Positions 15,277-21,699 of a stretch of DNA of 21,955 bases are shown piece after piece. Position numbers and translations under genes: made by a program. The notes under the pieces were generated by a model that made no database searches, was not told where the DNA came from, and worked only from the letters and a program-made list of their open reading frames with translations. How positions within the stretch are numbered: the first letter of the stretch is position 1; each line of letters starts with the position of its first letter. Source of the stretch: an uncultured Eubacteriales bacterium (GTDB taxonomy: Bacteria > Bacillota > Clostridia > Christensenellales > CAG-917); NCBI GenBank assembly GCA_900551145.1, contig URUQ01000007.1, positions 1 to 21,955 of the forward strand. The letters are read 5' to 3'.

Positions 15277-15780
15277 ATGTCTAAATTAGGAAAACGCACA
15301 GACCAAAGAATGGCTATGCTCAAAAACCAAGTTTCTGAACTCTTGTGGTACGGTCAAATCGAAACGACTGTCGACCGCGCAAAAGCAGTCAGAAGTCTTG
15401 CAGAGAAATACATCACTATCGCAATGAGAGCCTATCAAGACGACGTCAAAGTCACCAAGACCGTTACGAACGCAAAGGGCGTAAAGAACGAAGTCGTTTT
15501 CACCAACGACGGCCCCAAGAAACTCGCAGCACGCAGAAGACTTATGGCAGAACTTGTTGACCTCAAAGAAGTCAAGGGTGACAAGGAGTCCAAGAGCGCA
15601 TACAAAGCACGCATCAAAGACACAAAACACCCTCTCATCGAAAAGATTTTCAAAGAGTATGCACCCAAGTACGATGCTCGTAAGAACGAACTCGGACAAG
15701 GTGGCGGTTACACTCGCATCCTCAAAACGGGCAACCGTCGCGGTGACGCAGCAGAAACCTGCATTTTGCAACTCATCTAA
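15277..15780 (+). CDS. rplQ: 50S ribosomal protein L17 with large internal insertion
   Basis: L17 lies near the tunnel exit and is the last gene of the cluster. The 167-residue product has the family N-terminus (KLGKRTDQRMAMLKNQVSEL, then IETTVDRAKAVRSLAEKYIT) and C-terminus (GGGYTRILKTGNRRGDAAET). Typical members have 115-130 residues. The extra 40-50 residues lie in the middle, roughly 57-113, and are rich in Lys, Asp and Glu. AGGAGG precedes the ATG. The reading frame is intact, so this is a lineage form rather than an error. Confidence 0.96.
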   Translation: MSKLGKRTDQRMAMLKNQVSELLWYGQIETTVDRAKAVRSLAEKYITIAMRAYQDDVKVTKTVTNAKGVKNEVVFTNDGPKKLAARRRLMAELVDLKEVKGDKESKSAYKARIKDTKHPLIEKIFKEYAPKYDARKNELGQGGGYTRILKTGNRRGDAAETCILQLI

Positions 15781-15800
15781 TCGATAAACACAACACACAA

Positions 15801-15828
15801 AATCCACCGAGTAATCGGTGGATTTTTT
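15801..15828 (+). terminator. Intrinsic terminator of the ribosomal protein cluster
   Basis: AATCCACCGA (15801-15810) pairs perfectly over 10 bp with TCGGTGGATT (15815-15824) around a GTAA loop, followed by a run of Ts to 15828. It lies 20 bases after the rplQ stop and ends the whole cluster. Confidence 0.93.
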
Positions 15829-15865
15829 ATACAATTTAGTTAAGGTGTTTCATATGGGTGGATAT

Positions 15866-15889
15866 AAAAACAACGGCTAAACGCCGTTG
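15866..15889 (-). terminator. Intrinsic terminator of the XRE regulator gene
   Basis: Read on the minus strand, CAACGGC pairs with GCCGTTG (7 bp, 15889-15871, five-base loop), followed by five Ts (complement of 15866-15870). It lies 18 bases after the stop of the minus-strand regulator. Confidence 0.8.
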
Positions 15890-15907
15890 CTTACATCCTA
15901 CTTATTT

Positions 15908-16117
15908 TCATTCAATCCCGTCAAAAAGGTCGTCAAAACTCACGTCAAGTGCTTTTGCAATCGCAACGATGTTTGATACGGTAGGCTCAACCTTGTCGCA
16001 TTCCCATTCGCTTATGCGTTGTTGTGACGTCCCGATTCTTGAAGCAAGTTGCTTTTGATTAAGCCCCGCATTTTCTCTTTCAGTTTTTAGATTTTTTCCG
16101 AACGATGACATACTCAT
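15908..16117 (-). CDS. XRE-family transcriptional regulator
   Basis: This is a 69-residue single-domain helix-turn-helix protein of the Cro/C1 type: FGKNLKTERENAGLNQKQLA (helices 1-2), then RIGTSQQRISEWECDKVEPT (helix 3 and the following loop), then IVAIAKALDVSFDDLFDGI. It likely binds DNA as a dimer. It is divergent from the TM2 gene, and a palindrome between them overlaps that gene's -35 box, so repression of the neighbour, perhaps together with self-control, is inferred. No ribosome binding site is visible. An in-frame stop lies just upstream of Met1, so only Met1 (16117) or Met3 (16111) can start. Confidence 0.9.
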   Translation of the reverse strand: MSMSSFGKNLKTERENAGLNQKQLASRIGTSQQRISEWECDKVEPTVSNIVAIAKALDVSFDDLFDGIE

Positions 16118-16119
16118 AT

Positions 16120-16148
16120 ATTATCAAATACCCTAAAAATAGTGTTGA
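16120..16148 (-). promoter_or_regulatory. Possible promoter of the XRE regulator gene
   Basis: On the minus strand, TCAACA (16148-16143, four of six consensus) and GATAAT (16125-16120, five of six) are 17 bases apart. The expected start point near 16113 would put transcription just before Met3 at 16111, giving a leaderless message. The -35 box lies in the shared palindrome. Confidence 0.4.
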
Positions 16149-16157
16149 CATACACTA
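16140..16157. promoter_or_regulatory. Operator-like palindrome between XRE and TM2 genes
   Basis: TAGTGT (16140-16145) and ACACTA (16152-16157) form a perfect inverted repeat with a six-base centre TGACAT. It covers the -35 box of the TM2 promoter and part of the possible XRE promoter. Size and layout fit a Cro/C1-type repressor dimer. Binding is inferred. Confidence 0.6.
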
Positions 16158-16173
16158 AATAGCGTGTTAAAAT
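16145..16173 (+). promoter_or_regulatory. Promoter of the zinc-ribbon/TM2 gene
   Basis: A perfect TTGACA (16145-16150), a 17-base spacer and TAAAAT (16168-16173, five of six) lie 27 bases before the ATG, with a ribosome binding site between. The -35 box overlaps the palindrome at 16140-16157. Confidence 0.85.
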
Positions 16174-16200
16174 TAAAATACTAAAAGGAGAGGTCAAAAG

Positions 16201-16554
16201 ATGAGTAAAAAATGCACATATTGCGGTTCGGAAATGCCAGATGAGGCTTTTAAATGTGCCGCTTGCGGAGCAAATCAAAGTGTTCAATCACCCCCACAAC
16301 AGCCGAACATCGTGATAAACAATGTCGTACAGCAAAGCAACGTTCAGCCTGTTGCGGTAGCGGCCGGCAAAAGGTGCAAGAAGAAAATTGCTTTGCCTAT
16401 GGCTATACTTGGCGGTTGGCTTGGACTTCACAAGTTCTATGAAGGCAAAGTCGGAATGGGCATATTGTATATGTTCACGCTCGGACTATGGTGTATCGGT
16501 TGGTTAATCGATATAATAGTAATTGCAACAAAACCAAGCGAATACATTGCTTGA
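16201..16554 (+). CDS. Zinc-ribbon and TM2-domain membrane protein
   Basis: The 117-residue product has an N-terminal zinc ribbon (C5, C8, C19, C22: CTYCGSEMP and CAACGAN), a Gln/Pro/Val-rich linker (about 25-55), and a C-terminal TM2 domain with two membrane helices around the GGWLGLHKFYEGKVGMGILY motif and LGLWCIGWLIDII. TM2 proteins are widespread in Firmicutes and their role is poorly known. AAGGAGAGG lies 7 bases before the ATG. It is probably controlled by the divergent XRE regulator. The double-domain call is firm; the function is unknown. Confidence 0.92.
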   Translation: MSKKCTYCGSEMPDEAFKCAACGANQSVQSPPQQPNIVINNVVQQSNVQPVAVAAGKRCKKKIALPMAILGGWLGLHKFYEGKVGMGILYMFTLGLWCIGWLIDIIVIATKPSEYIA

Positions 16555-16569
16555 CAGACTCACAAAAAA

Positions 16570-16606
16570 GCGAAAAGCCACACAAATAATAGTGTGGCTT
16601 TTCGTT
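16570..16606. terminator. Bidirectional terminator between TM2 and M29 genes
   Basis: CGAAAAGCCACAC (16571-16583) pairs perfectly over 13 bp with GTGTGGCTTTTCG (16592-16604) around an eight-base loop. On the + strand TTT follows, and on the minus strand CTTTTTTG follows, so it can end both the TM2 gene and the convergent M29 gene, whose stop is 19 bases away. Confidence 0.9.
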
Positions 16607-16624
16607 TATAAGAATAAGGTTATA

Positions 16625-17743
16625 TTATTTCAAATTTTCGGGGTTTAAGCCGAAGAGTTCGGGAAGGACAAATCTGCCGTCTTTGCGGATAAGAACGTCA
16701 TCAAACCAAATTTCACCACCGCCGTATTCGGGTGTCTGACACAATACCAAATCCCAGTGTACCGCGCTCTTATTGCCGTTTGGTGCGTCGTCATAGCAAC
16801 AACCGGGAGTGAAGTGGAAAGATCCGCTTATCTTTTCGTCAAAGAGAATGTCGCCGATTGCCCCAGTGACGTAGGGATTGACTCCGATCGCAAATTCACC
16901 CACATATCTTGCGCCCTCGTCGGTGTCGAAAATGGCGTTTGCCTTTTCGGTGTTGTTGGCGGTTGCTTTGACGATTTTGCCGTCCTTGAATTCAAGACGA
17001 ACGTTTTCGAAACGGAAGCCGTTCTCGATTGACGGGGTATTGTAACTGATATATCCGTTTACGCTTTCTTTGACGGGAGCGGTGTAAACTTCACCATCGG
17101 GGATATTGCACGCACCGTCGCATTTGATTGCGGGAATACCCTTTATAGAGAACGTCAAATCGGTGTCTTTTGCAAGAATATGCACTTTGTCCGTCTTATT
17201 CATAAGATTAACCAGCGGTTGCATCGCATCGCTCATCTTTTGATAGTCGAGACAGCATACGTTGAAGAAGTAGTCCTCAAACGCTTCCGTACTCATTCCC
17301 GCAAGTTGGCTCATACTCGGAGTAGGGTATCTCAAAATAACCCAACGGGTATGCGCAACGCGTCTGTCGCTGTGTACGGGGATACCGTAACGTTTGTCGT
17401 ATTCTTGCATAATGCTCTCGGGCACGTCGCTCGTCTCGTAACTGTTGCTACCACCGCGAATACCGATATAGCAATCCATTTTATCCATAAAATCGGCGTC
17501 GCGCTTTGCCCACATATCCAGCATTTCGGGCGTTGCGCCCATAAGCAACTCGCGCTCCAAACGTTTGTCTATAATATTGAGGAAGGGAATCCCGCCCACT
17601 TTGTACACTTCGCGAATAATGCACGCGGGCAGTTGTTCTCCGCAACCGATAGCGTCTATCCAAACTTTGTCGCCTTTGCCGACGTGGATAGAGTAGTTGA
17701 CCAAATTGTGCGCAAGCACCTCTTGTCTTTTATCTACGATCAT
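16625..17743 (-). CDS. M29-family metallo-aminopeptidase
   Basis: This family (AmpS/AmpT/PepS) removes N-terminal residues from peptides using two metal ions. The 372-residue product is the family size. Putative metal and catalytic residues lie in conserved blocks: E218 (NIPDGEVYTAP), E283 (GEFAIGVNP), H310 (HFTPG), Y317, H329 and D331 (SAVHWDLV). ATG 17743 is chosen because AGGTGG lies 5 bases upstream; a GTG three codons earlier overlaps that site. There is no signal peptide, so it is cytoplasmic. It is convergent with the TM2 gene and divergent from an M18 gene. Confidence 0.93.
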   Translation of the reverse strand: MIVDKRQEVLAHNLVNYSIHVGKGDKVWIDAIGCGEQLPACIIREVYKVGGIPFLNIIDKRLERELLMGATPEMLDMWAKRDADFMDKMDCYIGIRGGSNSYETSDVPESIMQEYDKRYGIPVHSDRRVAHTRWVILRYPTPSMSQLAGMSTEAFEDYFFNVCCLDYQKMSDAMQPLVNLMNKTDKVHILAKDTDLTFSIKGIPAIKCDGACNIPDGEVYTAPVKESVNGYISYNTPSIENGFRFENVRLEFKDGKIVKATANNTEKANAIFDTDEGARYVGEFAIGVNPYVTGAIGDILFDEKISGSFHFTPGCCYDDAPNGNKSAVHWDLVLCQTPEYGGGEIWFDDVLIRKDGRFVLPELFGLNPENLK

Positions 17744-17774
17744 AAAAACCACCTATAAGATATTTATTGCAATA

Positions 17775-17802
17775 ATTATACCACAAAATTTCACGGTGTA
17801 AA
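17775..17802 (-). promoter_or_regulatory. Promoter of the M29 aminopeptidase gene
   Basis: On the minus strand, TTTACA (17802-17797, five of six) and a perfect TATAAT (17780-17775) are 16 bases apart, and the -10 is preceded by TGG (extended -10). The 11-base string TGTGGTATAAT recurs at the divergent M18 promoter. Confidence 0.8.
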
Positions 17803-17895
17803 ACAAAAGTCACCATCGCGCGCGACATATTTATGCTTATAAAAATCGCAGATATTTTTGACGTTTCGCTCGATGAACTCGTCGGAAGAAAATGA
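17798..17895 (+). pseudogene. Decayed C-terminal fragment of an XRE-family regulator
   Basis: The + strand reads VKQKSPSRATYL from 17798, then, after a shift of frame near 17833, LIKIADIFDVSLDELVGRK ending in TGA at 17893-17895. This matches the usual last third of Cro/C1-type regulators (a polar PS..T stretch, then helix 4-5 with IADIFDVSLDELVG). The N-terminal helix-turn-helix is missing: an in-frame stop lies upstream at 17773-17775. The fragment now overlaps the -35 box of the M29 promoter. The family assignment rests on a short stretch. Confidence 0.6.
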
Positions 17896-17935
17896 TGCTC
17901 TTTGCGGGGCATTATTTTTATTATAGGCGCAGTTG

Positions 17936-17963
17936 TTGATTTTTTGCACGGGTGTGGTATAAT
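17936..17963 (+). promoter_or_regulatory. Promoter of the first M18 aminopeptidase gene
   Basis: TTGATT (17936-17941), a 16-base spacer and a perfect TATAAT (17958-17963) preceded by TGG (extended -10). It shares TGTGGTATAAT with the divergent M29 promoter. Confidence 0.75.
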
Positions 17964-17994
17964 GTTGGCAGAAAATAAATTTTGTGAGGCTTTT

Positions 17995-19356
17995 ATGGAT
18001 TACACTTATAAAAGACAAAACGTTTACGCGTTGGCGGACGAGAGGCAACTTGGCGTCATCAGCGAATATGCGGAAGGTTACAAAAAATTCCTCGACAACG
18101 GAAAGACCGAGAGGGAAGTGGTGGCGGAAAGCGTCGCTATGATAGAAGCACAAGGCTACAAGGCGTACGTGCTCGGCGACAAGATCAATCCCGGTGACAA
18201 ACTCTACTACAACAATCGCGGAAAAGGGCTTTTCATTATCCGCGCAGGCAAGGCAGACGTGGCAAAGAACGGTGTGCGTATTCTCGTAGCACACGTGGAC
18301 AGTCCCCGACTTGATCTCAAACAAGTTCCGCTCTACGAAAAAGCGGATATGGCGTATCTCAAAACGCACTATTACGGCGGTATCAAGAAGTATCAATGGC
18401 TCACCATTCCTCTTGCGCTTCACGGTGTAGTGATGCTCAAAGACGGCAGCAAAGTCACGCTCAACGTCGGTGAGGACGAAAACGATCCCGTATTCTATAT
18501 CACGGACTTGCTTCCGCACCTTTCGCAAGAGCTTAACACCAAGACGATTGCAGACGGTTTCCAAGCGGAAAACCTCAACCTGCTCGTTGGCGGTATCCCC
18601 GTAAAAGGTGATGAAAAAGACGCAGTGAAGAAGGGCGTTTTGAATATTCTCAACGCCAAGTACGGCATTTGCGAAGAAGACTTTATCTCTGCCGAACTCG
18701 AAGCAGTGCCCGCAGTCAAGGCAAAAGACGTCGGTTTCGACAGAGCGTACGTCGCAAGCTACGGCCACGACGACAGAGTGTGCGCTTATCCCGAAATCAC
18801 TGCAACTCTTGAGGCAAACACGGATCAAACGGTTATGTGCATACTTGCCGACAAGGAAGAGATCGGCTCGGAAGGCAACACAGGTATGCAATGCGTGCTT
18901 ATCAACGACTTGCTCAACGAGATTGCAAAGAGTTACGGTGCAAATCCGTCCGTCGTGAGAGAAAACTCCAAGTGCATCTCCGCAGACGTCACCGCGGGCT
19001 TCGATCCCGCATTTGCGTCCGCATTTGAGGATATGAACGCGGGACACGTCAATTTCGGCGTTACGATGAACAAGTTCACGGGCGCACGCGGTAAATCGGG
19101 TTCAAACGACGCTTCGGCGGAATATATCGGATACTTGCGTCAAGTGTTTGCAAAAGCAGGCATCGTGTGGCAAACGGGTGAGCTTGGCAGAGTGGATCTC
19201 GGCGGCGGCGGAACGGTTGCAAAGTTCATCTCCAATATGAACATCGACACCGTGGATATGGGCGTTCCCGTACTCTCTATGCACGCACCGTACGAGCTTA
19301 TCTCAAAAGCGGACCTTTACACGGCACATCAAGCGTTCGTAGCATTTGTCGAATAA
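17995..19356 (+). CDS. M18-family aminopeptidase (long form)
   Basis: M18 enzymes are dodecameric zinc aminopeptidases that often prefer acidic N-terminal residues. The 453-residue product has the conserved metal and catalytic blocks AHVDSPR (H100), YGHDDR (D259/D260), DKEEIGSEG (E288/E289), SADVTAGFDP (D331) and SMHAPYE (H430). ATG 17995 is chosen because it follows the promoter and has GAGG 7 bases upstream; earlier in-frame starts at 17902 lie before or in the promoter. There is no signal peptide. It differs clearly from the second M18 gene nearby: it keeps GHDDR where that one has SPRIDN. Confidence 0.93.
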   Translation: MDYTYKRQNVYALADERQLGVISEYAEGYKKFLDNGKTEREVVAESVAMIEAQGYKAYVLGDKINPGDKLYYNNRGKGLFIIRAGKADVAKNGVRILVAHVDSPRLDLKQVPLYEKADMAYLKTHYYGGIKKYQWLTIPLALHGVVMLKDGSKVTLNVGEDENDPVFYITDLLPHLSQELNTKTIADGFQAENLNLLVGGIPVKGDEKDAVKKGVLNILNAKYGICEEDFISAELEAVPAVKAKDVGFDRAYVASYGHDDRVCAYPEITATLEANTDQTVMCILADKEEIGSEGNTGMQCVLINDLLNEIAKSYGANPSVVRENSKCISADVTAGFDPAFASAFEDMNAGHVNFGVTMNKFTGARGKSGSNDASAEYIGYLRQVFAKAGIVWQTGELGRVDLGGGGTVAKFISNMNIDTVDMGVPVLSMHAPYELISKADLYTAHQAFVAFVE

Positions 19357-19379
19357 GCAAATTTAAGTATAAGAAAAAC

Positions 19380-19408
19380 AAAAGGACTTGCAAATCGCAA
19401 GTCCTTTT
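19380..19408. terminator. Bidirectional terminator between the two M18 genes
   Basis: AAAAGGACTTGC (19380-19391) pairs perfectly over 12 bp with GCAAGTCCTTTT (19397-19408) around a five-base loop. The + strand arm ends in four Ts; on the minus strand the stem is followed by TGTTTTTC. It lies between two convergent stops. Confidence 0.85.
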
Positions 19409-19462
19409 CAATTGCTTAGATTTAAGTGGTTTTGCACGAAAACGAAGTTTAAGTTCGCATTT

Positions 19463-20707
19463 TTACAACTTTATCTCAATATTTTGTCCCTTTTGCACGA
19501 TTGAGCAGTCAAAGAAAGCGTTTATGCACTTTTGCATTTTTACAATATCCGTTGAGCCAACCGTTTCGACTGCGGAGTGCATTGCAAGTTGCGCAAGACC
19601 TATATCGCAAGCGTTCATCGCAAGGTTTGCACTGGTCATAAGACCTATGGTGCTGCCGCAACGCAAATCGGAATGATTGTAATAATCTTGGTATTCGACG
19701 CCCGCCTTGTCGAGCATCGTTTTTACCACTGCGGAGGAGAAACCGTCCGTCGAGTAGTTGGTGTGGTGCTTTATCACGATACCTCCGTTGAGATACACGC
19801 GCTCTTTGATATCCGATTTTTCGGGGAATGATGGGTGCATCGCGTGTCCGTTGTCGATGGAGAGTATAAAGCCGTTTTCGCAGGCGGAGATAAAATCGTC
19901 CTTACTCTTGCCCAGTCCGCGCGCAATCTTTTTCAGCACGTTGCGAAGGAGTGCGGAGTTTGCGCCTTGCTTGGTGCGACTGCCCACTTCCTCATTGTCG
20001 AAACAGCACGCAAGAGCAATGTTTTGCGGATTGCACGCCACGATTGCTTGCATAGAAGCGTATACGCTCGTGAGGTTGTCTATTCTCGGAGAGCAGAGGT
20101 ATTCCTCGTTTACACCGCTATAATAAGGCGCAGTCGCAGGCACGACGTACAAATCGGCGTCCACGATTTCGTCCTTGGAGAGCGTGGAGTACAAGTCCTC
20201 GACGTTTCCGAGAAGCGGAAGCATATCCTTTTGCACGCTCAACGCCATACCGTTGTTGACGGTTGGGTTGTGGTGTATCGCAACGGACGGAATTTGAACA
20301 TTGTACTTGCTTTCGACCACTTTGCTCGCGAGTTTGTCACCGTGTCTTTCAAGCGCGCGACCTGCGATTTTGAGAGGCGCGTCGAGCATAGAGTAGAGGA
20401 TAAGTCCGCCGTACTCTTCCACGTTGACGCGTGCGCCCTCGGGGGTTTGCACGAGGCTGTTGCCCTTGACTTTGAGGCAAGGGGAGTCCGTGTGACTTTC
20501 TGCGATATTGAAAGCAAAGTTTTCTCCCACACGGAACGCGATAAGCGCGCTGTCGTTCTTCGTTACGTAATATTTACCGCCTTTGGACAAAGTCCATTCT
20601 TTGTCGAGGTCGAGTTGTTCAAAACCGCTCTTTTCGAGTATGAATTGGCAATTGAGTGTGGCGTGGTACGCAGTGTACGATTTTTCCAAAAAAGTGCAAA
20701 TATCCAT
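19463..20707 (-). CDS. M18-family aminopeptidase (aspartyl aminopeptidase-like)
   Basis: The 414-residue product is a second M18 enzyme, closer to the classical aspartyl aminopeptidase pattern: AESHTDSPCLKVK (H72), CSPRIDNLTS (D210), CFDNEEVGSRTKQGANS (E239/E240), SIDNGHAMHPSFPEK (D285) and LAMHSAVETVG (H377). The opening LEKSYTAYHATLNCQFILEK resembles the family's substrate-pocket start. AAAGGA lies 9 bases before the ATG. It is cytoplasmic by lack of a signal peptide. Together with the M29 and first M18 genes it likely finishes peptide breakdown. Confidence 0.95.
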   Translation of the reverse strand: MDICTFLEKSYTAYHATLNCQFILEKSGFEQLDLDKEWTLSKGGKYYVTKNDSALIAFRVGENFAFNIAESHTDSPCLKVKGNSLVQTPEGARVNVEEYGGLILYSMLDAPLKIAGRALERHGDKLASKVVESKYNVQIPSVAIHHNPTVNNGMALSVQKDMLPLLGNVEDLYSTLSKDEIVDADLYVVPATAPYYSGVNEEYLCSPRIDNLTSVYASMQAIVACNPQNIALACCFDNEEVGSRTKQGANSALLRNVLKKIARGLGKSKDDFISACENGFILSIDNGHAMHPSFPEKSDIKERVYLNGGIVIKHHTNYSTDGFSSAVVKTMLDKAGVEYQDYYNHSDLRCGSTIGLMTSANLAMNACDIGLAQLAMHSAVETVGSTDIVKMQKCINAFFDCSIVQKGQNIEIKL

Positions 20708-20736
20708 TCGTTTAAGTCCTTTATGTTTCTATTGAT

Positions 20737-20765
20737 ATAATAAGCCGTATTTGCCCGAAAATCAA
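20737..20765 (-). promoter_or_regulatory. Promoter of the second M18 aminopeptidase gene
   Basis: On the minus strand, TTGATT (20765-20760), a 17-base spacer and TATTAT (20742-20737, five of six) lie 29 bases before the ATG at 20707. Confidence 0.7.
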
Positions 20766-20775
20766 GCGTAACTGC

Positions 20776-20810
20776 AAAAAACGAAAGCGAGCGCAAATTT
20801 TGCGCTCGCT
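20776..20810 (-). terminator. Intrinsic terminator of the membrane protein gene
   Basis: On the minus strand, AGCGAGCGCA (20810-20801) pairs perfectly over 10 bp with TGCGCTCGCT (20795-20786), followed by a T-rich stretch, TTCGTTTTTTG. It lies 16 bases after the stop of the minus-strand membrane protein gene. Confidence 0.88.
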
Positions 20811-20826
20811 CTACGTCCGATATTCG

Positions 20827-21555
20827 TTATTCCGCCATTTCGTCGCAAACGACTTCGACGGGCGTTTCCATAATAGGTTCTACACTATCGCTTTCTTGAT
20901 TGCATTCACATTGTTTCGCTTCGCGCTCCGCTTTGAGCACGGGCAGTTCGTCGGTGGTGAAGAAGCGTATTTTGCCGTCCTTGTTCTTGCCTACGATATT
21001 GAGAATTTTGCCTTTCGTCACGCAAATGCCCGCAAACAGCGGTTCGAGCAAGAAAAGTATTGACAACAGAAGCATAAATACAAGCACCACCCAAAGGAAC
21101 GCTCCGCTTCCGAACCAGTCTATAAATCCAGCAAGAATATTGTCCGTGCGCATAACTTGGTCAACGACGTTTAGTTGCTCGAAGGCGGGCATACCGCTCG
21201 TTGTTGCTTTTGCCGCCAAAGGAAGTATTGCGATAAAAACGTACACCAGCGGAAGCGTCAACACAAACGCAAACGTCGTTATGCCGATCGTAAGCCCGTT
21301 GCGCAGTTTCTTGTTGGGGAAGCGCAACGCCACGTTTGAAAACAGCATAATTCCGCAACTCATAGTGAGTATTACCACGATGTATTTTGCAAGAACGTTG
21401 TCGATTTTGCTGAACGCGGTGAAGAACGCAATATTGTCGGGATTGGACATATCTTGCATAGCGTTGAGCAAAAACAATATGCCGAGAATTATGATCGCAA
21501 CGGATAAGCCGAGCAAAGAGAATAAGATTTTTTCGGTTTTTGAGATTTTTTGCAC
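20827..21555 (-). CDS. Four-helix membrane protein of unknown function
   Basis: I do not recognise this family. The 242-residue product has four likely membrane segments at about residues 10-32, 58-77, 87-115 and 152-180. A polar loop (116-148) lies between helices 3 and 4, and a cytoplasmic-looking tail from about 181 starts with KGKILNIVGKNKDGKIRFFT and ends in an acidic stretch containing CEC. The start is GTG at 21555, chosen because AGGAGG lies 8 bases upstream. It is flanked by its own terminator and by the repeat array promoter on the other strand. No catalytic motif is visible. Confidence 0.85.
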   Translation of the reverse strand: MQKISKTEKILFSLLGLSVAIIILGILFLLNAMQDMSNPDNIAFFTAFSKIDNVLAKYIVVILTMSCGIMLFSNVALRFPNKKLRNGLTIGITTFAFVLTLPLVYVFIAILPLAAKATTSGMPAFEQLNVVDQVMRTDNILAGFIDWFGSGAFLWVVLVFMLLLSILFLLEPLFAGICVTKGKILNIVGKNKDGKIRFFTTDELPVLKAEREAKQCECNQESDSVEPIMETPVEVVCDEMAE

Positions 21556-21583
21556 AATAGCTCCTCCTGAACATTATAAAAAC

Positions 21584-21612
21584 AGTATAATTTAGATTAT
21601 GACGATATGCAA
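21584..21612 (-). promoter_or_regulatory. Possible promoter of the membrane protein gene
   Basis: On the minus strand, TATACT (21589-21584, five of six) has a weak TTGCAT 17 bases upstream. A second box, TATAAT at 21578-21573, is perfect but has no -35 and would start the message almost at the ribosome binding site. The choice is uncertain. Confidence 0.35.
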
Positions 21613-21623
21613 GACAAAATTTG

Positions 21624-21652
21624 TTGCAAAATCAAAATAAATATACTATAAT
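21624..21652 (+). promoter_or_regulatory. Promoter reading into the tandem hairpin array
   Basis: TTGCAA (21624-21629, four of six), a 17-base spacer and a perfect TATAAT (21647-21652). The predicted start point is near 21659, just before the small hairpin at 21663-21678 and 40 bases before the first repeat unit. There is no ribosome binding site or ATG downstream, so the transcript looks noncoding. Confidence 0.65.
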
Positions 21653-21662
21653 GTGTTAGCAA

Positions 21663-21678
21663 ATTGCGAAAACGCAAT
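21663..21678 (+). other. Small 5' hairpin ahead of the repeat array
   Basis: ATTGCG (21663-21668) pairs perfectly with CGCAAT (21673-21678) around an AAAA loop. It would be at the extreme 5' end of a transcript from the promoter at 21624-21652, where such hairpins can protect RNA from decay; that role is inferred. No T-run follows, so it is not a terminator. Confidence 0.55.
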
Positions 21679-21699
21679 AGAATATACAACAAAACGAAT

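Noticed and set aside
17791..19047. Minus-strand open frame of 418 codons opposite the first M18 gene
   Set aside because: It is an antisense shadow: it is Cys/Val/His-rich without motifs, and the + strand holds a full set of M18 motifs.
19440..19460. Second terminator after the second M18 gene (CGAA/TTCG)
   Set aside because: Only four pairs form; the 12-bp hairpin at 19380-19408 explains termination better.
19835..20740. Plus-strand open frame of 301 codons opposite the second M18 gene
   Set aside because: It is an antisense shadow of a well-supported M18 gene.
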